Assembly: GCA_029775995.1 (NCBI GenBank)
Contig: JARVJX010000005.1
Span: 1-35,957 of the forward strand
Direction of reading: 5' to 3'
DNA from: Nitrososphaeria archaeon
GTDB lineage: Archaea > Thermoproteota > Nitrososphaeria > Nitrososphaerales > JARVJX01
Length of the DNA stretch: 35,957 nucleotides
In this document: positions 8,427-17,162 of the stretch, one piece after another
Position numbering within the stretch: the first letter of the stretch is position 1
Layout: each line of letters starts with the position of its first letter
The notes under the pieces: generated by a model
Seen by the model: only the letters and a program-made list of their open reading frames with translations
What the model was told of the DNA's origin: nothing
Database searches by the model: none
Made by a program: the position numbers and the translations under genes

Positions 8427-9449
8427 ATGGGCGTTGATTTAAGGGACATAGTCACTTTAAGGAAGATAGATATTGAAAGTTTAAATAATAAAGTAATTGC
8501 TATAGATGCCTACAATTCTCTTTATCAGTTTTTAGCTATTATCAGAGGAGAGAGAGGTGAGCTCTTGATGGATAGACATGGTAACATTACAAGTCACATC
8601 AGTGGATTATTTTATAGAAATATAAATTTCTTGAGTATAGGCATAAAGCCCATATATATCTTTGATGGTCAACCCCCTGAGCTGAAGGCTATGGAAATAG
8701 AGAAAAGGAAGGAGTTCAAAGAGAAAGCAACTATAATGTATATGAGGGCTTTGGCTGAGGGAAGAATAGAAGAAGCAAAAAAATATGCCCAAGCTACCTC
8801 CCTTATAAAGGATTATATGGTGGAAGATGCTAAGAAGGTTCTCGACCTTTTAGGTATTCCTTGGATAGTTGCTCCATCAGAAGGTGAAGCAACGGCAGCT
8901 CAATTGTCCGTAAATAATTTAGCCTACGCTTGTGCTTCCCAAGATTATGATAGCCTGCTCTTTGGTGCTAAAAGGTTAATAAGAAATTTGACCATATCTG
9001 GAAGGAGAAAGCTTCCAGGAAAGAAGGTTTATATTGAGATAGAGCTTGAAGAAATATTATTGGAAGAACTTTTAAATCAACTATCTATAACTAGAGAGCA
9101 ATTGATAGATATTGGGATTTTGGTAGGGACAGATTTTAATCCTGATGGTTTTAAAGGGATAGGTCCAAAGTCAGCTCTCAAACTTATAAGAGAGTATAAG
9201 AGATTAGAGAGCATACCAGAAATACAGGAAGAGCTAAAAAAGATAGATTACCAAGCTATTAGGGAGATATTTTTAAAACCAAAAGTTTCCTTACCAGAAA
9301 AAATAGAGTTTAAAAGTATAAATAAAGAAGGTTTAATTCACTTCTTATGTGATGAAAAGGATTTCTCCTTTGAAAGAGTTAACAATGCTATAAGCAAATT
9401 AGAGGAAACCTTAGCTAAACGTTCCTTAAGCTTAGATAGGTTCTTTTAA
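8427..9449 (+). CDS. fen: flap endonuclease 1
   Basis: Structure-specific 5' nuclease that removes flaps during Okazaki fragment maturation and repair. The 340 residues match archaeal FEN1. The N region has the metal-binding Asp in VIAIDAYNSLYQFLA (about residue 27) and IFDGQPPELK; the I region has APSEGEATAAQL and the CASQDYDSLLFGA aspartates (about 150-180); the helix-hairpin-helix reads GTDFNPDGFKGIGPKSALKLI. The protein ends with RSLSLDRFF, a PCNA-interacting (PIP-like) tail. The stop codon abuts the ATG of the next gene (HD protein). Confidence 0.95.
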   Translation: MGVDLRDIVTLRKIDIESLNNKVIAIDAYNSLYQFLAIIRGERGELLMDRHGNITSHISGLFYRNINFLSIGIKPIYIFDGQPPELKAMEIEKRKEFKEKATIMYMRALAEGRIEEAKKYAQATSLIKDYMVEDAKKVLDLLGIPWIVAPSEGEATAAQLSVNNLAYACASQDYDSLLFGAKRLIRNLTISGRRKLPGKKVYIEIELEEILLEELLNQLSITREQLIDIGILVGTDFNPDGFKGIGPKSALKLIREYKRLESIPEIQEELKKIDYQAIREIFLKPKVSLPEKIEFKSINKEGLIHFLCDEKDFSFERVNNAISKLEETLAKRSLSLDRFF

Positions 9450-10004
9450 ATGAGCCAAGCAGCTTTTTTAAAATTCTTTGAAAAGGTAAATAGGTTAAAA
9501 GAAGAAAAGAGAAAAGGGTGGGTAACTAAGGCGAATATAAAGGATTGCGAATCGGTAGCTTCCCATACTTTCCAATTGGCTTTAATGGCCATGCTCTTTT
9601 CAAGGGAATTAGGCTTAGACGAGTTAAAGGCTATCAAAATAAGTTTGATTCACGATTTACCTGAAGCTTTAATAGGTGATCATATTCCTGAGGAATATCA
9701 GAAAGGGGAGAAAGAGATTAAGGAGGATAAAGCCTTTAAAAGACTCTTTAGCCTAATTCCTAAAAGGGATGAATATGAAGAATTATGGAAGGAATATAAA
9801 GAGCAGAAAAGCAAAGAATCTAGGTTAGTAAAGCAGTTAGATGCTTTAGAGATGGCTTTACAAGGCCTAAGCTATTACAAAAGATACAAAAGTAGAAATC
9901 TTTTGGAACTTATAGATTCTGCTTCCTCAAAGGTAAAAGATAGATACCTTAATAAAGTTCTCCAATTGAGTAAAAGTAAATCAATTAGACATTCTAATAC
10001 CTAA
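9450..10004 (+). CDS. HD-domain phosphohydrolase (YfbR/HDDC2 type)
   Basis: A 184-residue HD-superfamily protein of the group with 5'-deoxynucleotidase members. Visible metal ligands are the His in ESVASHTFQLALMA (about residues 33-40), the HD pair in KISLIHDLPEALIGDH (about 66-80) and the distal Asp in VKQLDALEMALQ (about 127). The WVTKANIKDCESVASHT start is characteristic of this branch. ATG 9450 directly follows the fen stop codon, so translation is coupled. A role in nucleotide-pool cleaning beside a replication nuclease is plausible but inferred; the substrate is not visible. A T-rich stretch after the stop (about 10005-10018) may end the transcript. Confidence 0.85.
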   Translation: MSQAAFLKFFEKVNRLKEEKRKGWVTKANIKDCESVASHTFQLALMAMLFSRELGLDELKAIKISLIHDLPEALIGDHIPEEYQKGEKEIKEDKAFKRLFSLIPKRDEYEELWKEYKEQKSKESRLVKQLDALEMALQGLSYYKRYKSRNLLELIDSASSKVKDRYLNKVLQLSKSKSIRHSNT

Positions 10005-10018
10005 TTTTAAATTTTTGT
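10005..10018 (+). terminator. possible T-rich terminator
   Basis: Directly after the HD-protein stop codon the plus strand reads TTTTAAATTTTTGT, a T-rich run of the kind that ends archaeal transcripts. The next gene is on the opposite strand, as expected at an operon end. Confidence 0.35.
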
Positions 10019-10188
10019 TATCATGATTTGAAGAATTTAAAAATTTTATTTGCCGAAAAGGATGATTGTTTAAAAATTATTCTCAAAACTTACTGTTAAA
10101 GAGCTTCAGTTACTACACAAAGCCTTAAACCTTTTTAAATAAATTCTATCAAACAGAGTTCTATTGTTTAACTTTTACTCCTTGTCTG

Positions 10189-13100
10189 TTACTCCTTATC
10201 TAAAAATTCATAGGGCCTTGGAACCTCTGGAGGTAGACCCTTTCTCTTCCTTATTTGATTTATTATTTCTGATTGCATAGAAGAAGGCAGAGGTGCCCAG
10301 AGTTTAAAGTGAGTACTCCATAGGGCCTTACCTGCTGTAGCGCCCCTCATAACTTCCGATAGGTCAAAGGTTTCAGAGGCTGGTATCTCACCTTTAATAA
10401 GGGATAAAAATTCTTTTTGCTCTATGTTGATGATTTTACCTCTCTTTGATGAAATAACACTCGCTACAGTACCTATGAGCTCCGTAGGACATTTAACCTC
10501 AATTTCAAGTATGGGTTCTAGTAAAACAGGATTGGCTAAGAGCATGGCTCCTAAAATGGCTCTTCTTGCTGCTGGCATTAATTGGGCATAGGTTCTATGG
10601 GCAGGATCTTCGTGAGGTACAAAGTGATGCAGAACTATCTTTATACCTCTACAATATTCATAAGCCAAGGGACCATTTCTCATTACATCTATAAATCCTG
10701 CCCTTAAGGAATCTAAGGATTCCTGTAAGAATTGAACACCTTTAGTACCATCTACAAAAAGATTTCCCCTCTCATCTATACTAACTACATTTCTAGCTTC
10801 ATCAGCATTCCATCCCTGCTCCCTTAAAATCTTGGCAACAGCCTTTCTTTCCATGATTTCATTGATCTCGCCTGTTAAAATCATGCTTACAACCTTCTCA
10901 CTCAAGGGCTCAGCTCTAATAAATACTTGGTTATGCCTATTAGGAGATTTTGCCATAACTGGACCAGCTGTACCTCTTATGGTTTCCCTATAGTTTATCA
11001 AAGGTTTAGAAGTTATAATCTCTAACCCCTTCTCCTGAAGGAGGGTTGTTGCAATTTCCAAATGTAATACTCCCATTCCAGACATAAGCATCTCTCCCGT
11101 TTCCTCATTTATTTTAATCACTAAGTTAGGGTCTTCAATACTCATATTTCTCAAAGCATCAACAAGCTTAGGAAGGTCCTTTGGATGCTTAGGCTCAACG
11201 CTTATAGTAACTACAGGCTCTGAAACATACCTTACGGATTCAAAGGGTATCATATCTTTAGTCTGGGAAAGGGTTTCTCCCGCCCTTGCATGCTCTAAAC
11301 CTAATAAGGCTGGTATATTGCCAGAAGGTAATTCTCCTACAATCTCCCTATAAGGTCCCATAAACATGGTTACTGATTGAACCCTTTCCTCTCTTCTTGC
11401 TCCTACCAAATATATTATATCTCCATCTCTTACTTTACCAGAGAATAATCTTCCTACAGCTACTATACCTGCCTGAGGATCTACTACAACATTGGTTACC
11501 ATCATTACCATGGGCCCCTCTTCATCACATTCAAGCATAGCTTTACCAATGGAGGAATCTAAATCTCCTCTCCATATCTTTGGAATTCTATATCTTTGGG
11601 CTACATGAGGAGGAGGATGATGCTTGATGACCATGCTTAATACAGCCTCATGTAAAGGTATATTTTCTGTTAGGAATTTAATATCTCCTGTGTTATAGGC
11701 ATTATAAATATCACTAAATCTTATTCCCTTTCTTTTAGCCATCTCAAAGTTAAAGCCCCATTTATCTTTAGCAGAACCAAAGGCTACACTACTATCTTCT
11801 ATCCTAACCTTCCACTTTTCCTTAAACTCAGGCTCTGCGTAAAGAGAGATTAAATTGTTAAATTCAGCTACGATGTTGGCTAACCAGCTCTGCATCTTCG
11901 CAGGGGTAAGCTTTAGCTCTTTAACCAATCTATCAATCTTGTTGATATATAGCACAGGCCTAACCCTCTCCTCTAGGGCTTGGGATGTTACAGTTTCAGT
12001 TTGAGTCATTACACCCTCTACAGCATCTACTACAACTACAGCCCCATCGATGGCTCTAAGGCTCCTGGTAACTTTCCCTGTGAAATCTATATGCCCTGGT
12101 GTGTCTATCATGTTAATTACATAGGGCTTTCCCTCATATTCATAGTATAGGGTAACGTTAGCAGCTTTAATAGTCATCTGTCTTTGTTGCTCTAAATCCA
12201 TAAAATCTAAGGCTAATACTTGGCCAGCTACAGCAGGACTAATCATTCCACAAGCAGCAAGTAAGCTGTCACTCATGGTGGTATTATGCACTATTATTCC
12301 ATTAGCTACAAAGGTATGTGTGTTGGGTACAGTTAGATCGTAAACATCAAAATCCCCTTTAATGAATTCTTTACTCTTCACTTGTATAAATCTGATATCT
12401 CCTTTTGCAAGCTTCTTCCATTGCTCTAACAGCATCCTTACGTTTTTACTCTCGGGACTATCTTCTTTTAAAAGAGCCCTCCATATTTCTAAGATTTTGA
12501 TTCCAAATCTTGTTACTTTGTATCCTTCCCTCTTTTTTATGATCAACCTATCAGCCTTAAGAGAAGCTAGAATACCTTTAATTTTGGAAATAGTTAACCT
12601 CAAAGAATGGTTTAAAGCATTTAGTTTCGCCTCTTTGATAAGTTCTAGAAGCTTATATTTGTCAGCTAAATCCTTTTTATTCTCATAGCTTCTTTCGAAT
12701 ACATTTAAAATTTTATTAAAGATAAGCCAAGTGATCCTTACCTTTCCCTCTTCATACTTCTTATAGTATGGAATTTCTTTTATAGTACCACTTAATCCCA
12801 GGACTATTCTTAAAGTTTTAATCTCTTCTGGCTTTATTGGAACAATATCACTGATCCTGCTAGATGTGGAAACTTTAACTAACTTTTCTAGCTTTTGAGC
12901 CTTCTCTCTTACCTTAAAACCTATTTTTTCTTTAAAGTTAATAAGATTATTACTAGAAATGGTTAGTATTTTATAAGGACCTCTATTATAAATGCTCGGG
13001 ATTACCTTAAAACGTAATAGAGTTAAGCTAAGCTCTCTAACAAGTTCCTTTGACGCTAAGGTTAAAGAGACTCCATTCATATCAACGGTACCATCAGTAT

Positions 13101-14214
13101 CATAGAGACCTCTTAAGAACTCTAAGACGAACTCATTGTGCATTAGGGTTACGAGGGTTGGAAGTCTCAAGTTATGGCTCTTATTTTTTAAAGGATAAGA
13201 AAAAACGTCCTTAAGGAACATCATAAGTGTGTAGCCTCCATGATGGTCTATCCTAAAGGTTGTTTTGCCTTTAACCATCTTTGTTTCTAAGTTAAAGCAT
13301 ATCTTCATCATCTTCTTATAAGCATGAATTATAGCTGGATTAGAAGATGTTAGTGAGGCTCTATTTGTTCCGTCTCCAAAAAGAAGTCCAAGGCCATAGA
13401 GCATAAGCTTAAACTCTTCACTAGTTTTTGGAAGTTTAATCTTTTTAGACTGTCTTCCAAACCTCTTATTGGATGATCTATACATTAAAGATATAATGTG
13501 ATCATATACCTCTGTATAGTTAATATTAAAAGTATCTGTTAAAGAAATCAAATCCTTAAGTCTAAATCTTCCTTTCTTCGCTCCTGATACAAAACCTTTA
13601 AGGCTTATAGTACCTTGAATTTTTGAATAAAGCTCTTTATAACCTATTTCCTTAAATTTAAGCAGAATTTTTTCAGCAAGGGCTTTACTCACATAAACTA
13701 AATAATACTCTTTTTGTGAAAGCTTCTTAATTATGAGACTCTTAACATCATCTAGGTTAGTACCAAGGCTTTTAAGAATATTAGGAACAGCTATATACTC
13801 ACCAGGATTAATTTCATCGGCTCTTAAGGCTTTCAATAGACCTAGGGGGCTTAAAGAGTAAAATGGATGTTCTGGTGTTACAAGAATCTCGTAACCATTT
13901 TTCAAGGTTATCTTTACTAATTGGTCAGTCTTTAACTTCCAAATGGCTGATGAATTAAGGTCCTTCATCCTTAAGCTAGAAACATCTAAAGAATCTACCT
14001 TAAGCCCTTCTTTGAGCTCAACCTTCTCTTTATTTTCTCCTAATCTGGAGTAAAGTTCCTTTATACTTACTATTTCTCCGTTACTTAATGGGATTAAAGA
14101 TTCTCCACTAATACACTTCCCGTGGTCAACATGGGCTATTACACCCATGTTTCTTATCTGTTCCTTATTAGCTATGATTTTTAAGGCTTCAGCAGTAGTC
14201 TTATACTTTACCAT
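10189..14214 (-). CDS. fusA: elongation factor 2 with intein
   Basis: Translocase GTPase of the ribosome. The 1341-residue precursor contains a 611-residue intein (residues 34-644); the exteins join to 730 residues, a normal aEF-2 length. The P-loop AHVDHGK-TT is split by the intein between Lys33 and Thr645, so GTP binding needs splicing. Downstream lie G3 (DTPGHIDF), G4 (NKIDR), the switch-I-proximal DFMDLEQQRQMTIKAAN segment and domains III-V. Domain IV carries PHEDPAHRTYAQLMPAARR, where the His before Arg aligns with the diphthamide histidine, but the usual HRGPAQ reads HRTYAQ. It is upstream of no other minus-strand gene in the same run; the PHI gene starts 43 nt upstream. The gene is intact in frame throughout. 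Confidence 0.96.
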   Translation of the reverse strand: MVKYKTTAEALKIIANKEQIRNMGVIAHVDHGKCISGESLIPLSNGEIVSIKELYSRLGENKEKVELKEGLKVDSLDVSSLRMKDLNSSAIWKLKTDQLVKITLKNGYEILVTPEHPFYSLSPLGLLKALRADEINPGEYIAVPNILKSLGTNLDDVKSLIIKKLSQKEYYLVYVSKALAEKILLKFKEIGYKELYSKIQGTISLKGFVSGAKKGRFRLKDLISLTDTFNINYTEVYDHIISLMYRSSNKRFGRQSKKIKLPKTSEEFKLMLYGLGLLFGDGTNRASLTSSNPAIIHAYKKMMKICFNLETKMVKGKTTFRIDHHGGYTLMMFLKDVFSYPLKNKSHNLRLPTLVTLMHNEFVLEFLRGLYDTDGTVDMNGVSLTLASKELVRELSLTLLRFKVIPSIYNRGPYKILTISSNNLINFKEKIGFKVREKAQKLEKLVKVSTSSRISDIVPIKPEEIKTLRIVLGLSGTIKEIPYYKKYEEGKVRITWLIFNKILNVFERSYENKKDLADKYKLLELIKEAKLNALNHSLRLTISKIKGILASLKADRLIIKKREGYKVTRFGIKILEIWRALLKEDSPESKNVRMLLEQWKKLAKGDIRFIQVKSKEFIKGDFDVYDLTVPNTHTFVANGIIVHNTTMSDSLLAACGMISPAVAGQVLALDFMDLEQQRQMTIKAANVTLYYEYEGKPYVINMIDTPGHIDFTGKVTRSLRAIDGAVVVVDAVEGVMTQTETVTSQALEERVRPVLYINKIDRLVKELKLTPAKMQSWLANIVAEFNNLISLYAEPEFKEKWKVRIEDSSVAFGSAKDKWGFNFEMAKRKGIRFSDIYNAYNTGDIKFLTENIPLHEAVLSMVIKHHPPPHVAQRYRIPKIWRGDLDSSIGKAMLECDEEGPMVMMVTNVVVDPQAGIVAVGRLFSGKVRDGDIIYLVGARREERVQSVTMFMGPYREIVGELPSGNIPALLGLEHARAGETLSQTKDMIPFESVRYVSEPVVTISVEPKHPKDLPKLVDALRNMSIEDPNLVIKINEETGEMLMSGMGVLHLEIATTLLQEKGLEIITSKPLINYRETIRGTAGPVMAKSPNRHNQVFIRAEPLSEKVVSMILTGEINEIMERKAVAKILREQGWNADEARNVVSIDERGNLFVDGTKGVQFLQESLDSLRAGFIDVMRNGPLAYEYCRGIKIVLHHFVPHEDPAHRTYAQLMPAARRAILGAMLLANPVLLEPILEIEVKCPTELIGTVASVISSKRGKIINIEQKEFLSLIKGEIPASETFDLSEVMRGATAGKALWSTHFKLWAPLPSSMQSEIINQIRKRKGLPPEVPRPYEFLDKE
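12283..14115 (-). mobile_element. LAGLIDADG homing-endonuclease intein in EF-2 P-loop
   Basis: The intein begins with Cys34 (CISGESLIPLSNGEIVSIKE, block A), has block B VTPEHPF (residues 112-118) and ends with the splicing blocks DVYDLTVPNTHTFVANGI and VHN (block F/G, Asn644); the +1 residue is Thr. Two LAGLIDADG motifs, LYGLGLLFGDG (272-282) and FLRGLYDTDG (366-375), each keep their acidic residue, so the endonuclease may be active. Residues about 525-575 look like an extra helix-turn-helix/winged segment. It sits in the most conserved site of the gene, GHVDHGK|TT, typical for inteins. An EF-2 intein is known from Methanopyrus to my recollection; whether it shares this site needs an alignment. 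Confidence 0.93.
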
Positions 14215-14256
14215 TTTTATCCTCTCACTTAGGAAGAACTTTGGTTTATTAATTTT

Positions 14257-14868
14257 TTATTCTATATTTGCATGTCTCTTTCCCATCTCTTCTTCAGTTA
14301 TATTAAGCTCCTTTATCATAACAGATATAAGGGCATCTAACAGAACCATACAAGAGTCTTCAAATAAAGTTCCTAAAGGAGCAAGCGGTTCATGTAACCC
14401 TAATATTTGCCTTGCAAAGTAATCTCTTCTACCCTCATCCTCTCCTATAATCCTTCCTTTAACTTCGATTACACAATCGGCTAACTTTGCTAAAGGAGAA
14501 TCTGGAAAGCTTGTAAAGGCTATTACCGTTGCCCCTACATTTTTTGCTGCTTCAGCAGCAACTAGAATTAACCTTGTAGTTCCAGAACCTGATATGGCAA
14601 TTACGAGGTCCTTTTGGCCTATTGAAGGTACTAAAGTATCACCTAAAACATAAACATCGAATCCTAGATGTAATAGCCTTAGGGCAAAAGCCTTAGCAAC
14701 AAAGCCACTTCTACCCATTCCTATTAAAAGGATCTTACTACCATGGTGCTCTTTCAATATGTTTACAGCTTTAGATAAATCCTCTTCACTAACCTTAGAT
14801 ATGGTTTGAGTTACCATAGTTAGAAATCCAAAGGCCACATTCTTAACTTCTGCACCAATGCTAACCAA
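14257..14868 (-). CDS. hxlB: 6-phospho-3-hexuloisomerase (SIS domain)
   Basis: Interconverts 3-hexulose-6-phosphate and fructose-6-phosphate in the ribulose monophosphate pathway, which archaea use in reverse to make ribose phosphates (and formaldehyde). The 203-residue protein is a single SIS domain: GMGRSGFVAKAFALRLLHLG (about residues 50-70), the phosphosugar loop ISGSGTT (about 93-99) and the end MGKRHANIE, typical for the PHI family. The start appears to be TTG 14868 (MVSIGAEVK). No hexulose-phosphate synthase gene is in the window. It lies between EF-2 and the XPF nuclease on the same strand, with short spacers. Confidence 0.88.
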   Translation of the reverse strand: MVSIGAEVKNVAFGFLTMVTQTISKVSEEDLSKAVNILKEHHGSKILLIGMGRSGFVAKAFALRLLHLGFDVYVLGDTLVPSIGQKDLVIAISGSGTTRLILVAAEAAKNVGATVIAFTSFPDSPLAKLADCVIEVKGRIIGEDEGRRDYFARQILGLHEPLAPLGTLFEDSCMVLLDALISVMIKELNITEEEMGKRHANIE

Positions 14869-14908
14869 AAACCATCATCTTACCTTACCTTTTTTCTTCT
14901 CAAAAGCT

Positions 14909-15604
14909 TTACTCTTCTATATCCTCGAGTCTCTTTTGATAAATTTTAAAACCTTCACCATATTTACTTTCTAAAGCCTTAAGAATTCTTTTGGCTCTAG
15001 CATAACCTAAACCTTTAACCCTAGCTAACTCAGAAATTGATGCATTAAATACCTTTTTTGGACTCCCAAAGGCTTCCAATAACCTCTTCCCTAACTTCTC
15101 TCCTACACCAGGCAAGGAAGAAATTAGGGTTAACTGTTGCTCGTAAAGGTCATCTCCTTTCTTTTTCTTCTTTAAAAGAGGAGCCCTTATTCCTATCTTT
15201 CTCCTTAAATGATCCTCTAATATTAAAATTAATTGTGCACTAACAAAGGGATTAGGAGAATAAATTAGCTTTACCTTTGTATTTAAGAGAATAGAGATTA
15301 TAGCCCCATATATAGCTTTTGGATTTTCTGAATATTCTTCAATTTCGTTCAAATCCCCTTCCACTAAAAGGTAAGCTTTCTCATATTCCTTCTGTAATCT
15401 TAGAATTTGGTCGAAGAGCCTACCATCATAAATGCTGCTAATCAGATCTCTAACGCTTTTTCTTTCTACACTACAATCGTAAGATATTATGTAATCTCCT
15501 ATATCTAGCTGGGCAAACTCTACTTTTGCACCCAATTCTCTTATTAGGTTTGGTAATTCACTCACCTTCTCCCTTTCATCTATAACTATTCTAACCAACA
15601 GCAA
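14909..15604 (-). CDS. xpf: XPF/ERCC4-family structure-specific nuclease
   Basis: Short archaeal XPF: 231 residues with an ERCC4 nuclease domain and a tandem helix-hairpin-helix, without the helicase of euryarchaeal Hef. The nuclease motif is visible as VIDEREKVSELP...GDYIISYDCSVERKSVRDLISSI (GDY, ERKxxxD; residues about 6-60). The HhH2 region reads LISSLPGVGEKLGKRLLEAFGS and LARVKGLGYARAKRI (about 165-215). It cuts flaps and branched DNA at 3' sides in repair and restart, usually with PCNA; no clear PIP tail is seen here. Start TTG 15604, or TTG 15598 giving MVRIVIDERE. The helicase-less form points to a TACK archaeon. Confidence 0.9.
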   Translation of the reverse strand: MLLVRIVIDEREKVSELPNLIRELGAKVEFAQLDIGDYIISYDCSVERKSVRDLISSIYDGRLFDQILRLQKEYEKAYLLVEGDLNEIEEYSENPKAIYGAIISILLNTKVKLIYSPNPFVSAQLILILEDHLRRKIGIRAPLLKKKKKGDDLYEQQLTLISSLPGVGEKLGKRLLEAFGSPKKVFNASISELARVKGLGYARAKRILKALESKYGEGFKIYQKRLEDIEE

Positions 15605-15654
15605 GATATTTTAGTAAACCCTCTTAAAAATTATGTGAATAAATAGCATGAACT

Positions 15655-16275
15655 ACCTCTATTCGCAAAAGTTCCAGCCTTCAGGGTAAGCTTTTCTTTT
15701 ATTCTCACATCTACTGTTTTAGGGCCATAACATAACTCCTCCATCTCATAAAACTCATTATTCTAGGGCTATTTTTCTTATGGGTTGGCATGGTTAAACT
15801 TGATGAGCTCTATATCAAGAGTAGTATGATTTTTAAATCACTTCAAGCTCTAGAAGGTATTCTAAAGTAGCATCTTCTGAGCTCAAGGCCGTTATTTCTA
15901 TGATTACTTTATTGGTATCTGAGGTATATGGAGATTCTTCTATCACGAAGTAGGAGTTCAATACTGAAACCCCATAGGATAAGGGCCTAGACCATCATTT
16001 TGGCATCTAACTTTGGAACTGTATAAGCGAGATGATGAGGAGAGCCTAGACCGATCTGACCACTTAGAAGAGGGGGGCCCTTCGAAGAAGGTTATTACAC
16101 TGCCCATTAACCCTTCCCATCTCCGTAGAAAAGGTGCCTATGATATATGCCATCTTGATTCAATGAAAGCTTAACCGGACGAAGACCTAAAACTTCAGTA
16201 TAGAACCTTCTGGTCAGAGGTTTCAAGGGTTGTATGGTGAAGTCCCTGTATTATGCCTCTCAACCTATCCTTGTC
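15655..16275 (-). pseudogene. decayed VOC ring-cleaving dioxygenase (CatE/MhqO-like)
   Basis: The 750-bp gap holds no intact ORF, but minus-strand frames give successive pieces of a vicinal-oxygen-chelate dioxygenase: [10 protein letters not shown] (near 16230-16255), [19 protein letters not shown] and [12 protein letters not shown] (16110-16200), GQIGLGSPHHLAYTVPKLDAK (15995-16065) and NKVIIEITALSSEDATLEYL (15850-15930). The His of GLHH, the second His of SPHH and the Glu of IIEI are at the expected metal-ligand places. Several frameshifts and stops separate them, so it is a pseudogene. It follows the DoxX gene on the same strand, as CatE follows CatD in Bacillus. Confidence 0.65.
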
Positions 16276-16354
16276 TAACACCTAGCAAAGCCTATCTTCA
16301 CCTTTCTTTCCATAAAACTTACTTTTATTGCTACATGTAACAACATACTTATTT

Positions 16355-16756
16355 TTAACCTAGGGTAAGTAGGGCATCAAGGGAAAAGGGTCCCCCTCCT
16401 AAGAAGAACAAAGACAAGGCTCCAGCGAGATACGCAATATCAAGTTCGTATCCAAGAACATACTTTTTCTGTAACTTTTGCTTTGCTAAGATCGTTGTTC
16501 CTATCATTTCTAAGGTTAGCAACAATCCTGTTATTTGTGTGAGAAAGCCCAGAAGTAGAGCAATACCACCTATGAACTCCAGTAGTCCGACTAAGGTAGT
16601 TAGTGCAGAAGGAACGCCTACTGTCTTCATGAAATCCCTTGACTGTTTAGCGGTGGGTCCAAAGAGCTTAGGGTAACCATGCACTATAAAGGCTACCCCA
16701 AGGGCCAGTCTGAGCGGAAGTGCAGCAAATATTTCGTATGCCATTTCATTCACCAC
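16355..16756 (-). CDS. DoxX-family membrane protein (CatD-like)
   Basis: A 133-residue four-helix membrane protein of the DoxX family. Visible family features are the N-terminal PLRLALGVAFIVHGYPKLFGP (about residues 15-35), VGVPSALTTLVGLLEFIGGIALLLGFLTQ (about 47-75), a third helix LLLTLEMIGTTILA and the end AGALSLFFLGGGPFSLDALL. DoxX members include CatD, which works with a catechol dioxygenase against quinones and catechols. GTG 16756 or ATG 16744 (MAYEIF) may be the start; a palindrome (16771-16788) lies just upstream. The divergent HxlR regulator and the downstream decayed dioxygenase suggest a catDE-type module. Confidence 0.88.
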   Translation of the reverse strand: MVNEMAYEIFAALPLRLALGVAFIVHGYPKLFGPTAKQSRDFMKTVGVPSALTTLVGLLEFIGGIALLLGFLTQITGLLLTLEMIGTTILAKQKLQKKYVLGYELDIAYLAGALSLFFLGGGPFSLDALLTLG

Positions 16757-16770
16757 ATTTTTAGAGATAG

Positions 16771-16788
16771 CAAAGTATTTATACTTTG
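16771..16788. promoter_or_regulatory. palindromic operator between DoxX and HxlR genes
   Basis: CAAAGTAT-TT-ATACTTTG is a perfect inverted repeat of two 8-bp arms around TT. It sits in the 64-bp divergent intergenic region, 15 bp from the DoxX GTG start and 33 bp from the HxlR TTG start, where both promoters must lie. Dimeric HxlR/DUF24 regulators bind such palindromes, so this is the likely operator for the adjacent regulator. Confidence 0.6.
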
Positions 16789-16820
16789 TAGTTTAAATTT
16801 ACTAAGTAGGTAATTACAAG

Positions 16821-17162
16821 TTGAGTAGCTCAGATAAACTTAACCATGAGGTATTAGAAGAGTGTGTTTTATTTAATTCAGTTTGGAACGACCTCTCCAA
16901 AGTATGGACCATAGCAATAATACATTCTCTAGGAATAAAAGAACCGGTTAGGTTTAATGAGCTTAAGAGAAGGATAAATGGAATAAGTTCAACCAGCCTA
17001 GCGGAGAGGTTGAAAGAGCTTGAGCAACGAGGCATTGTAGAGAGGAAGGTTTACCCTGAAACACCCCCAAGGGTAGAGTACTCACTTACTAAGAAAGGTT
17101 GGGAGCTTTATACGATTGTACACCAGCTGGGTGAGTGGGTTAAAAGATGGGAGAAGAAGTAA
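16821..17162 (+). CDS. HxlR/DUF24-type winged-helix regulator
   Basis: A 113-residue transcription regulator. The family pattern is visible: a single N-terminal cysteine (Cys15 in EECVLFNSVW), LSKVWTIAIIHSLGIKEPVRFNELKRRINGISSTSLAERLKELEQRGIVERKVY (winged helix, about residues 24-78), PPRVEYSLTKKGWEL (wing) and a C-terminal dimerisation helix. In the related bacterial regulators CatR and YodB the N-terminal Cys senses quinones or diamide; Cys15 is at a similar place, so redox sensing is plausible. It is divergent from the DoxX gene and shares the palindrome at 16771-16788. The start is TTG 16821; no ATG start fits. Confidence 0.87.
   Translation: MSSSDKLNHEVLEECVLFNSVWNDLSKVWTIAIIHSLGIKEPVRFNELKRRINGISSTSLAERLKELEQRGIVERKVYPETPPRVEYSLTKKGWELYTIVHQLGEWVKRWEKK

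Noticed and set aside
12362-12688. Plus-strand open frame of 108 codons inside EF-2
   Set aside because: It lies opposite the intein coding sequence; the minus-strand frame is strongly supported by splicing blocks.
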